Of a stretch of 64,000 nucleotides of DNA, positions 52,069 to 60,156 are shown piece by piece (position 1 is the stretch's first letter; every line of letters starts with the position of its first letter). This DNA is from Nocardia puris (lineage in GTDB: Bacteria > Actinomycetota > Actinomycetes > Mycobacteriales > Mycobacteriaceae). A model generated the notes under the pieces. It searched no databases. It was given only the letters and a program-made list of their open reading frames with translations, and was not told the origin of the DNA. A program made the translations under genes and the position numbers. The DNA lies in assembly GCF_003315035.1 (NCBI RefSeq), contig NZ_QNRE01000016.1:62001-126000 (forward strand). The letters are read 5' to 3'.

Positions 52069-52083
52069 CGATAACGATTTTCA
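52069..52083. promoter_or_regulatory. Zur-like box 1
   Basis: CGATAACGATTTTCA closely follows the actinobacterial Zur operator (TGAAAATCATTTTCA type) when read on the minus strand. It lies directly upstream of the left-pointing COG0523 gene. Confidence 0.75.
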
Positions 52084-52123
52084 TTTGCCGTCGAGCAACG
52101 GTACAGTGTCCGACAGTCATTGT

Positions 52124-52138
52124 CGAAAACGATTGTCA
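52124..52138. promoter_or_regulatory. Zur-like box 2
   Basis: CGAAAACGATTGTCA differs from box 1 at only two of fifteen positions and lies 38 bp before the rpmB start. The two boxes in the divergent promoter region suggest that both ribosomal operons are repressed by Zur when zinc is plentiful. Confidence 0.75.
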
Positions 52139-52175
52139 TCATCCATCGGGGTGATCACCACCGGAGGGAGCCCGC

Positions 52176-52412
52176 ATGTCGGCCCACTGCCAGGTCACCG
52201 GGCGCAAACCCGGCTTCGGCAAGTCCGTGTCGCACTCGCACAAGCGGACCAATCGCCGCTGGGACCCGAACATCCAGCGCAAGACCTACTACCTGCCCAG
52301 CGAAGGCCGCCGCATCACGCTGACCGTCTCCGCCAAGGGCATCAAGACCATCGACCGCGACGGGATCGAGGCGGTCGTGGCCCGCCTGCGCGCCCGCGGC
52401 GAGAAGATCTAG
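52176..52412 (+). CDS. rpmB: Ribosomal protein L28, zinc-independent form
   Basis: The 78-aa product (CQVTGRKPGFGKSVSHSHKR) matches L28 but lacks the paired CxxC ligands. It is the first gene of rpmB-rpmG-rpsN-rpsR, with GGAGGGAG upstream of the ATG. Confidence 0.96.
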   Translation: MSAHCQVTGRKPGFGKSVSHSHKRTNRRWDPNIQRKTYYLPSEGRRITLTVSAKGIKTIDRDGIEAVVARLRARGEKI

Positions 52413-52420
52413 GAGTCCCC

Positions 52421-52591
52421 ATGGCATCCAAGTCCACCGACATCAGGCCGGTCATCAAGCTGAAGTCCACCGCGGGCACCGGCTACACCTACGTCACCCG
52501 CAAGAACCGGCGCAACGATCCGGATCGCATGGTGCTCAAGAAGTACGACCCCGTGGTGCGCAAGCACGTCGAGTTCCGCGAGGAGCGCTGA
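52421..52591 (+). CDS. rpmG: Ribosomal protein L33, zinc-independent form
   Basis: The 56-aa product (STDIRPVIKLKSTAGTGYTY, VTRKNRRNDPDRMVLKKYDP) is L33 without Cys ligands. It is 8 bp after rpmB and 1 bp before rpsN. Confidence 0.96.
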   Translation: MASKSTDIRPVIKLKSTAGTGYTYVTRKNRRNDPDRMVLKKYDPVVRKHVEFREER

Positions 52592-52592
52592 G

Positions 52593-52898
52593 ATGGCCAA
52601 GAAGTCCAAGATCGCCCGCAACGAGCAGCGCAAGGAGATCGTCGCCCGCTACGCCGCGCGGCGCGCCGAGCTCAAGGAACTCATCCGCAACCCCGCGACC
52701 GCCGACGCCGAGCGCGCTGCCGCGCAGGCGGCCCTGCAGCGGCTGCCCCGCGATGCCAGTCCGGTACGATTGCGCAATCGGGACGCCGCGGACGGTCGTC
52801 CGCGCGGTCACCTCCGGAAGTTCGGCCTCTCCCGTGTGCGTGTGCGCGAGATGGCCCACCGCGGAGAACTGCCCGGTGTGCACAAATCGAGCTGGTAA
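52593..52898 (+). CDS. rpsN: Ribosomal protein S14, long zinc-independent form
   Basis: The 101-aa product is the long S14 type (MAKKSKIARNEQRKEIVARY at the start, RKFGLSRVRVREMAHRGELP at the end). It has no CxxC pairs, unlike the 61-aa zinc form. It is in the C-minus operon between rpmG and rpsR. Confidence 0.96.
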   Translation: MAKKSKIARNEQRKEIVARYAARRAELKELIRNPATADAERAAAQAALQRLPRDASPVRLRNRDAADGRPRGHLRKFGLSRVRVREMAHRGELPGVHKSSW

Positions 52899-52931
52899 GA
52901 ACCACCGATCCCGCAGAAGGAATCCCTGATC

Positions 52932-53186
52932 ATGGCAGTCAAGCGAGCACCGTCGAAGAAGGTCCGCGCCGAGCAGGCCCGCCGCCCCAAGAAGAACCCG
53001 CTGATCGCGGCGGGCGTGGAGACGGTGGACTACAAGGATGTGAACCTGCTGCGCACGTTCATCTCCGATCGCGGCAAGATCCGCAGCCGTCGCGTCACCG
53101 GGCTCACCCCGCAGCAGCAGCGGCAGGTGGCCGTCGCGGTCAAGAACGCCCGCGAGATGGCGCTGCTGCCGTTCACCAGCCGGTAG
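52932..53186 (+). CDS. rpsR: Ribosomal protein S18, zinc-independent form
   Basis: The 84-aa product (NPLIAAGVETVDYKDVNLLR, ISDRGKIRSRRVTGLTPQQQ) is S18. It lacks the Cys-rich N-terminus found in the C-plus form. It ends the operon and is followed by a strong hairpin. Confidence 0.96.
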   Translation: MAVKRAPSKKVRAEQARRPKKNPLIAAGVETVDYKDVNLLRTFISDRGKIRSRRVTGLTPQQQRQVAVAVKNAREMALLPFTSR

Positions 53187-53207
53187 CGAGACCTCTCCTT
53201 CCGCGCA

Positions 53208-53246
53208 GGCGGGGGTCCGGGTACATAACGTACCCGGACCCCCGCC
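53208..53246 (+). terminator. Strong hairpin after rpsR
   Basis: A 17-bp perfect stem (53208-53224 with 53230-53246) with the five-base loop ATAAC follows the ribosomal operon. A T-containing tail (TTCGTCGTTT) comes after it. Confidence 0.85.
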
Positions 53247-53432
53247 TTCGTCGTTTCCGCCGCAGGTCAGGGGCCACCTGTCTCGGACACCGGAAAAGTC
53301 CGGCCATTGCACGGCTATCGATAGACCTGGGGAATCATCGGATTACTACATCCGGGCGAACTCCACGCAACCGCTCGGCGACCGCCCGGTTGACGCCCGG
53401 TGGGCGAGCAATGTCAATAGCGCATGAAGAAA

Positions 53433-53448
53433 CGTGACCTTGATCACA
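53433..53448. promoter_or_regulatory. CRP/GlxR-like operator
   Basis: CGTGACCTTGATCACA fits the TGTGA-N6-TCACA pattern with a perfect GTGA/TCAC pair. It lies 111 bp before the KAS III gene and resembles the site upstream of the porin genes (38928). Confidence 0.5.
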
Positions 53449-53513
53449 AGGTGCCGTTATACAGGCGTTATAGCAATGTGATCTGACTCCGCAATTCTGG
53501 ACGGGTGATACAT

Positions 53514-53538
53514 TGATTCATACATAATTGTTGAATCA
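53514..53538. promoter_or_regulatory. Inverted repeat before the KAS III gene
   Basis: TGATTCA (53514-53520) and TGAATCA (53532-53538) are exact reverse complements with an 11-base AT-rich spacer, 21 bp before the ATG. It is a candidate operator for the TetR regulator of this locus. Confidence 0.4.
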
Positions 53539-53558
53539 CCTCTCGGGGGTGGGAGAAT

Positions 53559-54548
53559 ATGACGGCATCACGCGCCGGTCTTCAGATGATCGGAGTCTAC
53601 CGGCCCGATCGCATCGTTTCCAATTCCGAACTGGCCCCGAATCTGGGGGTCGACGAAGAATGGATCATCACGCGCACGGGAATTACCGAGCGCAGATTTG
53701 CGGGGGATCATGAAACGGTAATTTCCATGTCGGCGGCGGCCGCCCGGAAAACGCTCGAGGCCACCGGGACCAGCGCGCGCGACGTCGACGTCGTCATGCT
53801 CGCGACCTCCACCTATCTGAGCAATACCCCGGCAGGCGCCGCGCTCGTCGCGGCCGAACTCGGCTGCACCGGCGCGGCCTTCGACCTGTCGGCGGGCTGC
53901 TCGGGCTACGCGCACGGCATCGGCCAGGCCGCCGCCCTGATCAATGCGGGCCAAGCGGAGAACATCCTGGTCATCGGGGCCGAGAAGTTCAGCACCGCTA
54001 TCGATCAGCGGGACCGTACGGTCGCCCCCATCTTCGGCGACGGCGCCGGCGCGGCCCTCGTGGGGCCCACCGAGACCGGGCACATCCGCCGCACGGTGTG
54101 GGGCAGCGACGGCAACCGGGCGCACCTGATCCGCCAGGAGCCGAGCTGGGACGTCCTGCGCGACGACCGCACGGCGAAATCGCCGACGCTGATCATGGAG
54201 GGCACCGAGGTGTTCCGTTGGGCGACCACCGCGGTACCGGCAATCATCGCCGATATCGCCGCGGCCGGAGAAATCGCGCTCGGCGATATCGAGGTGTTCA
54301 TTCCGCATCAGGCGAATCTGCGCATCATCGACGCGGTCGCACGAAAACTCGGCTGGCAGGAAGAATCCGTCGTCGTCGCCGACGACATCCGCCGGACCGG
54401 AAATACGTCGGCGGCGGCGCTGCCGCTGGCGATCGAGGACCTGGTGTCCTCCGAACGGGCGAAGCCGGGACAACTCGCGCTGCAGGTTTCCTTCGGCGCC
54501 GGTCTCTCCTACGCCGGACAGGTTTTCGACCTGCCCAAGGTCGCTTGA
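53559..54548 (+). CDS. Beta-ketoacyl-ACP synthase III (FabH-like)
   Basis: This 329-aa thiolase-fold enzyme has the KAS III triad: Cys114 (DLSAGCSGYA), His250 (FIPHQANLRI) and Asn282 (RTGNTSAA), plus GDGAGAALVG. It condenses an acyl-CoA or acyl-ACP starter with a malonyl unit. The ATG follows the AT-rich promoter region and a GGGGG stretch. Its partner downstream is AvrD, so it probably makes the beta-ketoacyl chain for that enzyme rather than starting housekeeping fatty-acid synthesis. Confidence 0.95.
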   Translation: MTASRAGLQMIGVYRPDRIVSNSELAPNLGVDEEWIITRTGITERRFAGDHETVISMSAAAARKTLEATGTSARDVDVVMLATSTYLSNTPAGAALVAAELGCTGAAFDLSAGCSGYAHGIGQAAALINAGQAENILVIGAEKFSTAIDQRDRTVAPIFGDGAGAALVGPTETGHIRRTVWGSDGNRAHLIRQEPSWDVLRDDRTAKSPTLIMEGTEVFRWATTAVPAIIADIAAAGEIALGDIEVFIPHQANLRIIDAVARKLGWQEESVVVADDIRRTGNTSAAALPLAIEDLVSSERAKPGQLALQVSFGAGLSYAGQVFDLPKVA

Positions 54549-54586
54549 AAACCTGATATCGATATTTGTTCGAAAGTTGTTCTGCC

Positions 54587-55579
54587 ATGACTGTTTCTTT
54601 CTCCAGTTACGACGAGCCCCTCGGACCCCGGGCGGGCCGCTATTTCGGTGAGGGCTACAAAAAGGTCGGCCCCGAACTGATCGATCTGCGGATCGCCCGC
54701 TCCACCGGCGTGGGCGCCATGCACACCGCGGTGGCCCGGCTCAGCTACCCCGGCTCCTGGTCCACCAAATCGGGCGGTGAACTGGTGCCGCACGTCAGCA
54801 GCGTCGACACCGTCATGCTCGCCACCTCGCTGTGCGACGCCGCGATCACCCACGCCCGCGATCTCGGCCCGGCCGAGTCCGCGCGCATGTGGGTGCGGCA
54901 GGCGTCGGTGCGCGCGGGCGCCGCGCCGCACGAGGATCTGGACCACATCCCGGTGCACGCCGAGGTCGTCTCCGAATCGGTGGCCGACGGCGGCGAGGTG
55001 GCCACCGGCTTCAAGTTCCGCGTCGGCAACCTGACCGGCAACCTGACGATCGTGCACCCCGTGGGCTCGGGCTCGCTGGATCTGCCCGGCGTCGATCACG
55101 TCGCGGGCCTGAGCGACATCTTCGGGCCCGCGCCGCACTACTACCTCAACGGCGTCAAGGACCACACGCTCACCGCCACCGACCTGATCGTCGACCCCGA
55201 CGCGGGCCGCATCGTCAGCAGGCAGCACGTGCACAGCGGCGTCGAGGGCGGCTATGTCGGCGCCGAGTCGGCGTGGTGGAGCGCGGTGTCGCCGGTGGAC
55301 GCCATCGTGGGCGTGGCGCAGCTGTCCCAGATCCTGCTCTACCAGCTGGATTCGATGACCAGGCGCGACAGCAACACCCTGTGGATGCGCAAGCTGGAAT
55401 TCTTCGCCGAGGACCCGCGCCTGCGCTCCTCCGACGAGCCGTTCGACGGTGTGGTGGAGGTGCGCCGCGCCTCCACGATCGACCGCGGCGGCCAGCGCTG
55501 GCGCAGCGCCGATCTGCTGATCAAGGAGTTCCGCGGCGTCACCGGCACCACCCTGCTGGCGCACCAGCTGCCGGACTGA
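54587..55579 (+). CDS. avrD: AvrD-family protein (syringolide-type synthase)
   Basis: This 330-aa protein matches the AvrD family: SYDEPLGPRAGRYFGEGYKK, VSSVDTVMLATSLCDAAITH and LWMRKLEFFAEDPRL are in the expected places for a double hot-dog-related fold. In Pseudomonas, AvrD makes syringolides, C-glycosyl lipid elicitors built from a beta-ketoacid and a pentulose. Here it follows a KAS III gene by 38 bp. The start at 54587 is preferred to an in-frame TTG at 54566. Product type is inferred from the family. Confidence 0.85.
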   Translation: MTVSFSSYDEPLGPRAGRYFGEGYKKVGPELIDLRIARSTGVGAMHTAVARLSYPGSWSTKSGGELVPHVSSVDTVMLATSLCDAAITHARDLGPAESARMWVRQASVRAGAAPHEDLDHIPVHAEVVSESVADGGEVATGFKFRVGNLTGNLTIVHPVGSGSLDLPGVDHVAGLSDIFGPAPHYYLNGVKDHTLTATDLIVDPDAGRIVSRQHVHSGVEGGYVGAESAWWSAVSPVDAIVGVAQLSQILLYQLDSMTRRDSNTLWMRKLEFFAEDPRLRSSDEPFDGVVEVRRASTIDRGGQRWRSADLLIKEFRGVTGTTLLAHQLPD

Positions 55580-55588
55580 GCACCGGCC

Positions 55589-56188
55589 TCACCGCGACGG
55601 CGACCCGGTGCCCGCGTCGAACTCGCAGTCCTGGCCCAGCGCGCAGGCGGCGAGCGCGGCCAGCGCCGGGTCGCCGTCGGCGTGGCCGGTGGCGTTCATG
55701 GCCAGCAGTGCGTTGAGCAGCATGCCGTTGGCGATGAACTCCCTGGCTCGCTGCGGGGTGCAGCCGGTGCGCTCGACCACCAACGTGAACAGCGACGACA
55801 CGAAGGTCCGTGCGGCGGCGGCGATCTGCGGATGCCCGGCCGCCGCGCTGAAGCCCTGGAGCAGCACGACGAGGACGTCGCGGTCCTCCACCAGATCGTT
55901 GTACACCGCGCCGAGCCGTTCCCAGACCTCCGGCGACGCGGCCACCGCGGGATCGGCGAGTTCCTCGGCGAAGGCGGTGAGCAACGCGCAGGCGGCGCGA
56001 TCGAAAACCTCTTGGAACAGATCGGCTTTGGTGCCGAACATGCGCACCACATACGGCTGCGAGACCCCGGCTTCGTGCGCGACGACATCGGTGCTGGTGC
56101 CCGCGTATCCACCGCGCGAGAACGCGCGGCCCGCCGCCTGGAGAATCAGCTCGCGACGCTGCGCCGCACTCAACCTGGTCGCCGTCAT
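55589..56188 (-). CDS. TetR-family regulator of the AvrD locus
   Basis: The N-terminal 60 residues of this 199-aa protein form the TetR helix-turn-helix (LILQAAGRAFSRGGYAGTST, VVAHEAGVSQPYVVRMFGTK), followed by an all-helical ligand domain. It converges with avrD (9 bp between stops) and is divergent from the P-loop ATPase gene. AvrD-type products are often signals, so this protein may sense the locus product. Confidence 0.93.
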   Translation of the reverse strand: MTATRLSAAQRRELILQAAGRAFSRGGYAGTSTDVVAHEAGVSQPYVVRMFGTKADLFQEVFDRAACALLTAFAEELADPAVAASPEVWERLGAVYNDLVEDRDVLVVLLQGFSAAAGHPQIAAAARTFVSSLFTLVVERTGCTPQRAREFIANGMLLNALLAMNATGHADGDPALAALAACALGQDCEFDAGTGSPSR

Positions 56189-56251
56189 ATTGACAAGTTA
56201 TCACCTGATTACTAGATTTTCGATGAACCCGGTGATACCGCATTCTCGAAT

Positions 56252-56282
56252 GTGTATCCCCCACGCTCGCAAGGGGATACAC
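56252..56282. promoter_or_regulatory. 10-bp-arm inverted repeat, candidate TetR operator
   Basis: GTGTATCCCC (56252-56261) and GGGGATACAC (56273-56282) are perfect reverse complements with an 11-base spacer. They lie between the divergent TetR gene and the ATPase gene at 56318. The symmetry fits a dimeric repressor; a transcript hairpin is the alternative. Confidence 0.5.
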
Positions 56283-56317
56283 GGCGAATGCGACACCCGC
56301 GATACAAGGACGCCCCG

Positions 56318-56944
56318 ATGAAGGATGTACCCGCGCTACGACTGGCCGTGACCGGCGCGCCTCGTACGGGAAAGACCACCGTCTGCACCGCGCTCGCGCT
56401 GGCCACCGGCCTGGACTACGCGGCGGTCTCCGCCCCCCTGATCACCCCGACGACCGACCGGCGGCTGACCCCGACGGTGGACGCCGCGGTGCGCGGCTTC
56501 GAGCAGCGCGTCGATTCCGAGGCCAGGCTGACCGCCGGCTTCGTCTCCGACGGTTCGGTGCTCGAGGAGTGGGTGGCGGCCGAGGCGCTGCGGCGCACGC
56601 GCCGGATGCGGCACTGGCTGCTGGATCCGCGCGATCTGCCGTACCGGATCTTCGAGAAGCGGTATCTGATGGCCCATGCCGGGATCGTGAAGCGGCGGGC
56701 CGACGTGACCTACGACGGGTTCGTCCATCTGCGGATGGACTCCGGATCGGCCATCGACGGGGATGACCGGTTCCGCAAGACCATCGACCGAATGCTGCTC
56801 GACACCCTGCACGAAGGGACGGTTCCGTATCTAGTGATCGGGGGGTCGATCGAAGAAATCGTCACCCGGGTGGCCGGGATGTATCAGCTACCGCAGCTGA
56901 TGCCGGTGCCCGACGCGGTCTCCGCAGCGCTGCGAGCCGCTTGA
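56318..56944 (+). CDS. P-loop ATPase (AAA_28/NadR-like), first paralogue
   Basis: This 208-aa protein has a Walker A motif (VTGAPRTGKTTVCTAL) and the motif FVSDGSVLEEWVAAE, which it shares with the protein at 59281. The layout is that of AAA_28 or NadR-type kinases that act on small molecules. The start at 56318 has AAGGA 7 bp upstream. Together with its paralogue it frames an exporter and a phosphatase, so it may phosphorylate an intermediate or act in resistance. Confidence 0.82.
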   Translation: MKDVPALRLAVTGAPRTGKTTVCTALALATGLDYAAVSAPLITPTTDRRLTPTVDAAVRGFEQRVDSEARLTAGFVSDGSVLEEWVAAEALRRTRRMRHWLLDPRDLPYRIFEKRYLMAHAGIVKRRADVTYDGFVHLRMDSGSAIDGDDRFRKTIDRMLLDTLHEGTVPYLVIGGSIEEIVTRVAGMYQLPQLMPVPDAVSAALRAA

Positions 56945-56980
56945 AAACCGCCGCCGCATACGGACTCTGAGGGGAATCCC

Positions 56981-58591
56981 ATGGGCACACCAGGCCCGAC
57001 CTCGCTCGACAAGCCATCCGACGCCACGCGATCCGACAGCGCGATCTGGACGCTGGTCGTGGTCGCGCTCGCGACCTTCATGCTGATGCTCGACCTGACC
57101 GTGGTCAACGTCGCGCTACCCGATATCCGCGCCGACTTCGATTCGAGTTTCTCGGCGCTCCAATGGATCCTGGACGCCTACGCCCTCGGCCTGGCCGCCG
57201 TGCTGCTGGCCGCGGGCTCGCTGGCCGACCGCCTCGGCCGCAAGCGGGTCTTCGACGTGGGCTTGGTCGTCTTCGTCCTGGCCTCGCTGGCCTGCGGTAT
57301 CGCGCCGAACGACACGGTGCTGATCATCGCGCGCCTGGTGCAGGGCCTGGGCGGAGCGATCCTGTTCGCCGTCGGCCCCGCGCTGCTCGGCCACGAATTC
57401 CGCGGCAAGGACCGCGGTGTGGCGTTCGGCGTGTTCGGCGCCGTGGTCGGCCTGGCCATCGCGTTCGGCCCGCTGATCGGCGGCGGCCTCACCGAAACCC
57501 TCGGCTGGCGCTGGATCTTCCTGATCAACGTCCCGGTCACCATCGCGGCCATCGTCATCGGCTTCCTGAAGATGCGCGAATCCCGCGCGGACACACCGCC
57601 TCCGGTGGACTGGTCGGGCATGGTCACGTTCTCGCTGGCCCTGTTCTTCCTGGTGTACGGATTCATGGGCGGGCACAGCGAGGGCTGGGGCAGCGCGCAG
57701 ATCGTCGGCAGCTTCGTGCTCTCGGTGGTGCTGCTCGCGGTGTTCGCCTGGTTGCAGATCTCGCGTCCCGGCCGGGCCATGTTCGACCTGACGCTGTTCC
57801 GCAACCGCACCTTCAACGGCCTGTCCGTGGTGACGGCGCTGTGCGCGCTGTCGGTGATGCCCGCGCTGTTCCTGCTCATCGCCTACATGCAGAACATGCT
57901 CGGCTTCGAGGCGTTCGCCACCGGCGTGCGCTTCCTGCCGCTGACGCTGCTGCTGTTCGTGGCCGCCGCCATCGCGGGCAGCATGGTCGCCAAGCTGGCG
58001 CCCTCCATCCTGGTCGGCGCCTCGCAGCTGCTCATCGCGGCGGGCCTGTTCGCGGTGCTGTTCATCGAGGTGGATTCGGCCTGGACCGCGCTGATTCCGG
58101 CGATGATCCTCATCGGCCTCGGCATGGGCGTGTTCAATCCGCCGCGCGCCGCGTTCTCCATCGCGGTCACCACCCCCGACAAGGCGGGCATGGCCTCGGG
58201 CGTGAACGAGACGTTCCAGCAGGCCGGCCTGGCCATCGGCATCGCCGCGGTGGGCGCGTTCTTCCAGGGCCGGGTGGAGGACAACTTCGCCGACTCCGAG
58301 ATCGCCGCTCAGCTCGGTGACAGCGCGGGTGAGGTCGGCGCCGCCGTCTCGGCGGGCGGTCCCGGCGTGGCCGCGGGCGCGGTGCCCGAGGGCGTGGCCG
58401 AACAGGTCCGCGCCGCCGCGGAATCCGCGTTCGTCAGCGGACTGGAGAGCGCCATGGTCCTGGTCGGCGTGCTGGCCGCGATCTCGGGCGTGATCGCCTT
58501 CGTCACCATGCGCAAGGGCGATCTCGACGAGGCCGCCCTGGCCACGCCCGGCGTGCCCACCGACGACGCCGAACCGGCGAAGGTGAGCTGA
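56981..58591 (+). CDS. DHA2-type MFS drug exporter (EmrB/QacA, 14 TM)
   Basis: This 536-aa membrane protein has 14 predicted helices and the DHA2 motifs: LDLTVVNVALPDI in TM1, LADRLGRKRVFD (motif A), ARLVQGLGGA (motif B) and GPLIGGGL (motif C). It exports hydrophobic small molecules using the proton gradient. Here it is probably the exporter of the AvrD-locus product. GAGGGGAA precedes the ATG at 56981. Confidence 0.93.
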   Translation: MGTPGPTSLDKPSDATRSDSAIWTLVVVALATFMLMLDLTVVNVALPDIRADFDSSFSALQWILDAYALGLAAVLLAAGSLADRLGRKRVFDVGLVVFVLASLACGIAPNDTVLIIARLVQGLGGAILFAVGPALLGHEFRGKDRGVAFGVFGAVVGLAIAFGPLIGGGLTETLGWRWIFLINVPVTIAAIVIGFLKMRESRADTPPPVDWSGMVTFSLALFFLVYGFMGGHSEGWGSAQIVGSFVLSVVLLAVFAWLQISRPGRAMFDLTLFRNRTFNGLSVVTALCALSVMPALFLLIAYMQNMLGFEAFATGVRFLPLTLLLFVAAAIAGSMVAKLAPSILVGASQLLIAAGLFAVLFIEVDSAWTALIPAMILIGLGMGVFNPPRAAFSIAVTTPDKAGMASGVNETFQQAGLAIGIAAVGAFFQGRVEDNFADSEIAAQLGDSAGEVGAAVSAGGPGVAAGAVPEGVAEQVRAAAESAFVSGLESAMVLVGVLAAISGVIAFVTMRKGDLDEAALATPGVPTDDAEPAKVS

Positions 58592-58593
58592 AC

Positions 58594-59265
58594 GTGGCGG
58601 CGACCGGGCCCCGCTTCGCGTTCACCGACGTGGACCACACGCTGCTGCGCGTCAGCACGCTGCACCACTTCGCCCGGCACTTCTTCACCGCGGCCGGGCG
58701 CGAGGACGTGCTGGCCGAACACGCCGAACGCATGCAGGGCCTGGCCGCCTCCGGCGCGGACCGGGAGACCCTGAACAAGAGCTATTACCTGCTCTGGGCG
58801 GGTGTTCCGGTCCGCGAGGTGGCCGAGGCCGCCGAGGACTGGCACGAGGGCATCCGCGCGCACCACCTCTATCGCGAGCCCGTCGTGCGGCGTCTGCGCG
58901 CGCTGCGCGCCGAGGGCGTGGAGACGGTGCTCGTGTCCGGATCGTTCCGCGCCTGCCTGCGCCCCATCGAGCGCGAATTACGGTGCGCGGCAACGCTGTG
59001 CACCGAACTGGAGGAACGCGACGGCGTCTACACCGGTGTGGTCGTCAAGTCCCTCATCGGCGCCGCCAAGCGCGCCGAGGTGGAGGCGTTCGCGGCCGGT
59101 TCCGGCGGGCACGACTTCGCCGGCGACCACGCCTTCGGCGACCACATCAGCGATGCGCCCGTGCTGGCGGCGGTCGGGCACCCGGTCGTCGTCCCCGTCG
59201 ATCCCGCGCTGGAAACCCTTGCGCGCGAACGCGGCTGGGAAGTGCTGCGTGACGAGAAACCCTGA
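58594..59265 (+). CDS. HAD-IB (SerB-like) phosphatase
   Basis: This 223-aa protein has motif I FTDVDHTLLR (DxDxT), motif II LVSGSFRACL, a Lys in SLIGAAKRAEVE and motif III/IV GDHAFGDHISDAPVL. It is related to phosphoserine phosphatase and other HAD-IB hydrolases. It starts with GTG 2 bp after the exporter stop and is 15 bp before the second ATPase, so all are co-transcribed. It probably removes a phosphate from the pathway intermediate. Confidence 0.9.
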   Translation: MAATGPRFAFTDVDHTLLRVSTLHHFARHFFTAAGREDVLAEHAERMQGLAASGADRETLNKSYYLLWAGVPVREVAEAAEDWHEGIRAHHLYREPVVRRLRALRAEGVETVLVSGSFRACLRPIERELRCAATLCTELEERDGVYTGVVVKSLIGAAKRAEVEAFAAGSGGHDFAGDHAFGDHISDAPVLAAVGHPVVVPVDPALETLARERGWEVLRDEKP

Positions 59266-59280
59266 GATCGGAGAACGACC

Positions 59281-60069
59281 GTGTACCTAGTCGGCGGACA
59301 GCGGCGCGACAGCCTCAAACTGGCCATCTCGGGCACCTACGGCGTCGGCAAGAGCACGACGACCGAGACCTTGTCGATCGCCACCGGCATCCCGCGCACC
59401 CACGCGCTCACCTCCCGCGAACTGCTCATCGACCTGGCGCCGGGCAAGACCGTGATGGAGCTGAACTCGATCGAGCTGCTGCAGCTGGGCCTGCGCCGCT
59501 TCGAGGAGCGGGTGCACAACGAATCCCGCGACGACTCCTTCATTTCCGACGGTTCGGTGGTGCACGAGTGGGTGTACGGCACGGCCCGGATGGCGGTGGG
59601 CATCAACCCCGGCGCGGGCCTGCTGCTGCGCACCGTGAAGAAGGCGGCGGGCATCGGCCGCAAGAAACCGCTGATGGAGTACACCGACATCATCGGCGAC
59701 ATCGTCAAGGAGCGCGCCGCGCGGCTCTACGACGCCTACGTGCACCTGCCGGTCGAGTTCGAGATGAAGCAGGACGGGCACCGGCCGGTGTCCGAACCGT
59801 TCCGCATGCTGTCCGACGACACCCTGCTGGAGGTGGTCAAGGACATCGGCCTGCCCTACGAGGTGGTGGGCGGCACCGTGCACGAACGGGTTTCGCGGAT
59901 CATCGAACTGTTCGACCTGGAGACCGTGATGCCGGTCGACGAGGCCATCGCGGAGGCCAAGCGCCGCGTCACGCAGGCCACGGCGGTGCTGGAGGACGAC
60001 GATCGGTTCAAGGCCGCCCAGCGCAAGAAATCGTTGTGGCGCAAGCTTTCCTATGCCATGCGCTACTGA
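59281..60069 (+). CDS. P-loop ATPase (AAA_28/NadR-like), second paralogue
   Basis: This 262-aa protein has Walker A LAISGTYGVGKSTTTETL, the shared motif FISDGSVVHEWVYG and a longer C-terminal helical extension than its paralogue at 56318. The start is GTG. It ends the AvrD locus and is followed by a strong hairpin. A pair of paralogues in one operon suggests two phosphorylation steps or a hetero-oligomer. Confidence 0.82.
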   Translation: MYLVGGQRRDSLKLAISGTYGVGKSTTTETLSIATGIPRTHALTSRELLIDLAPGKTVMELNSIELLQLGLRRFEERVHNESRDDSFISDGSVVHEWVYGTARMAVGINPGAGLLLRTVKKAAGIGRKKPLMEYTDIIGDIVKERAARLYDAYVHLPVEFEMKQDGHRPVSEPFRMLSDDTLLEVVKDIGLPYEVVGGTVHERVSRIIELFDLETVMPVDEAIAEAKRRVTQATAVLEDDDRFKAAQRKKSLWRKLSYAMRY

Positions 60070-60091
60070 CACGAACCAGTTGTATTACGCG

Positions 60092-60130
60092 GACGTGGGA
60101 CCCCGAGCGAAAGATCCGGGGTCCCACGTC
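60092..60130. terminator. Bidirectional hairpin
   Basis: GACGTGGGACCCC (60092-60104) pairs perfectly with GGGGTCCCACGTC (60118-60130) between the convergent ATPase and lectin-LysM genes, and ATTTCC follows on the plus strand. Confidence 0.8.
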
Positions 60131-60156
60131 ATTTCCGTAGGCGTGCGCGACGCGAC

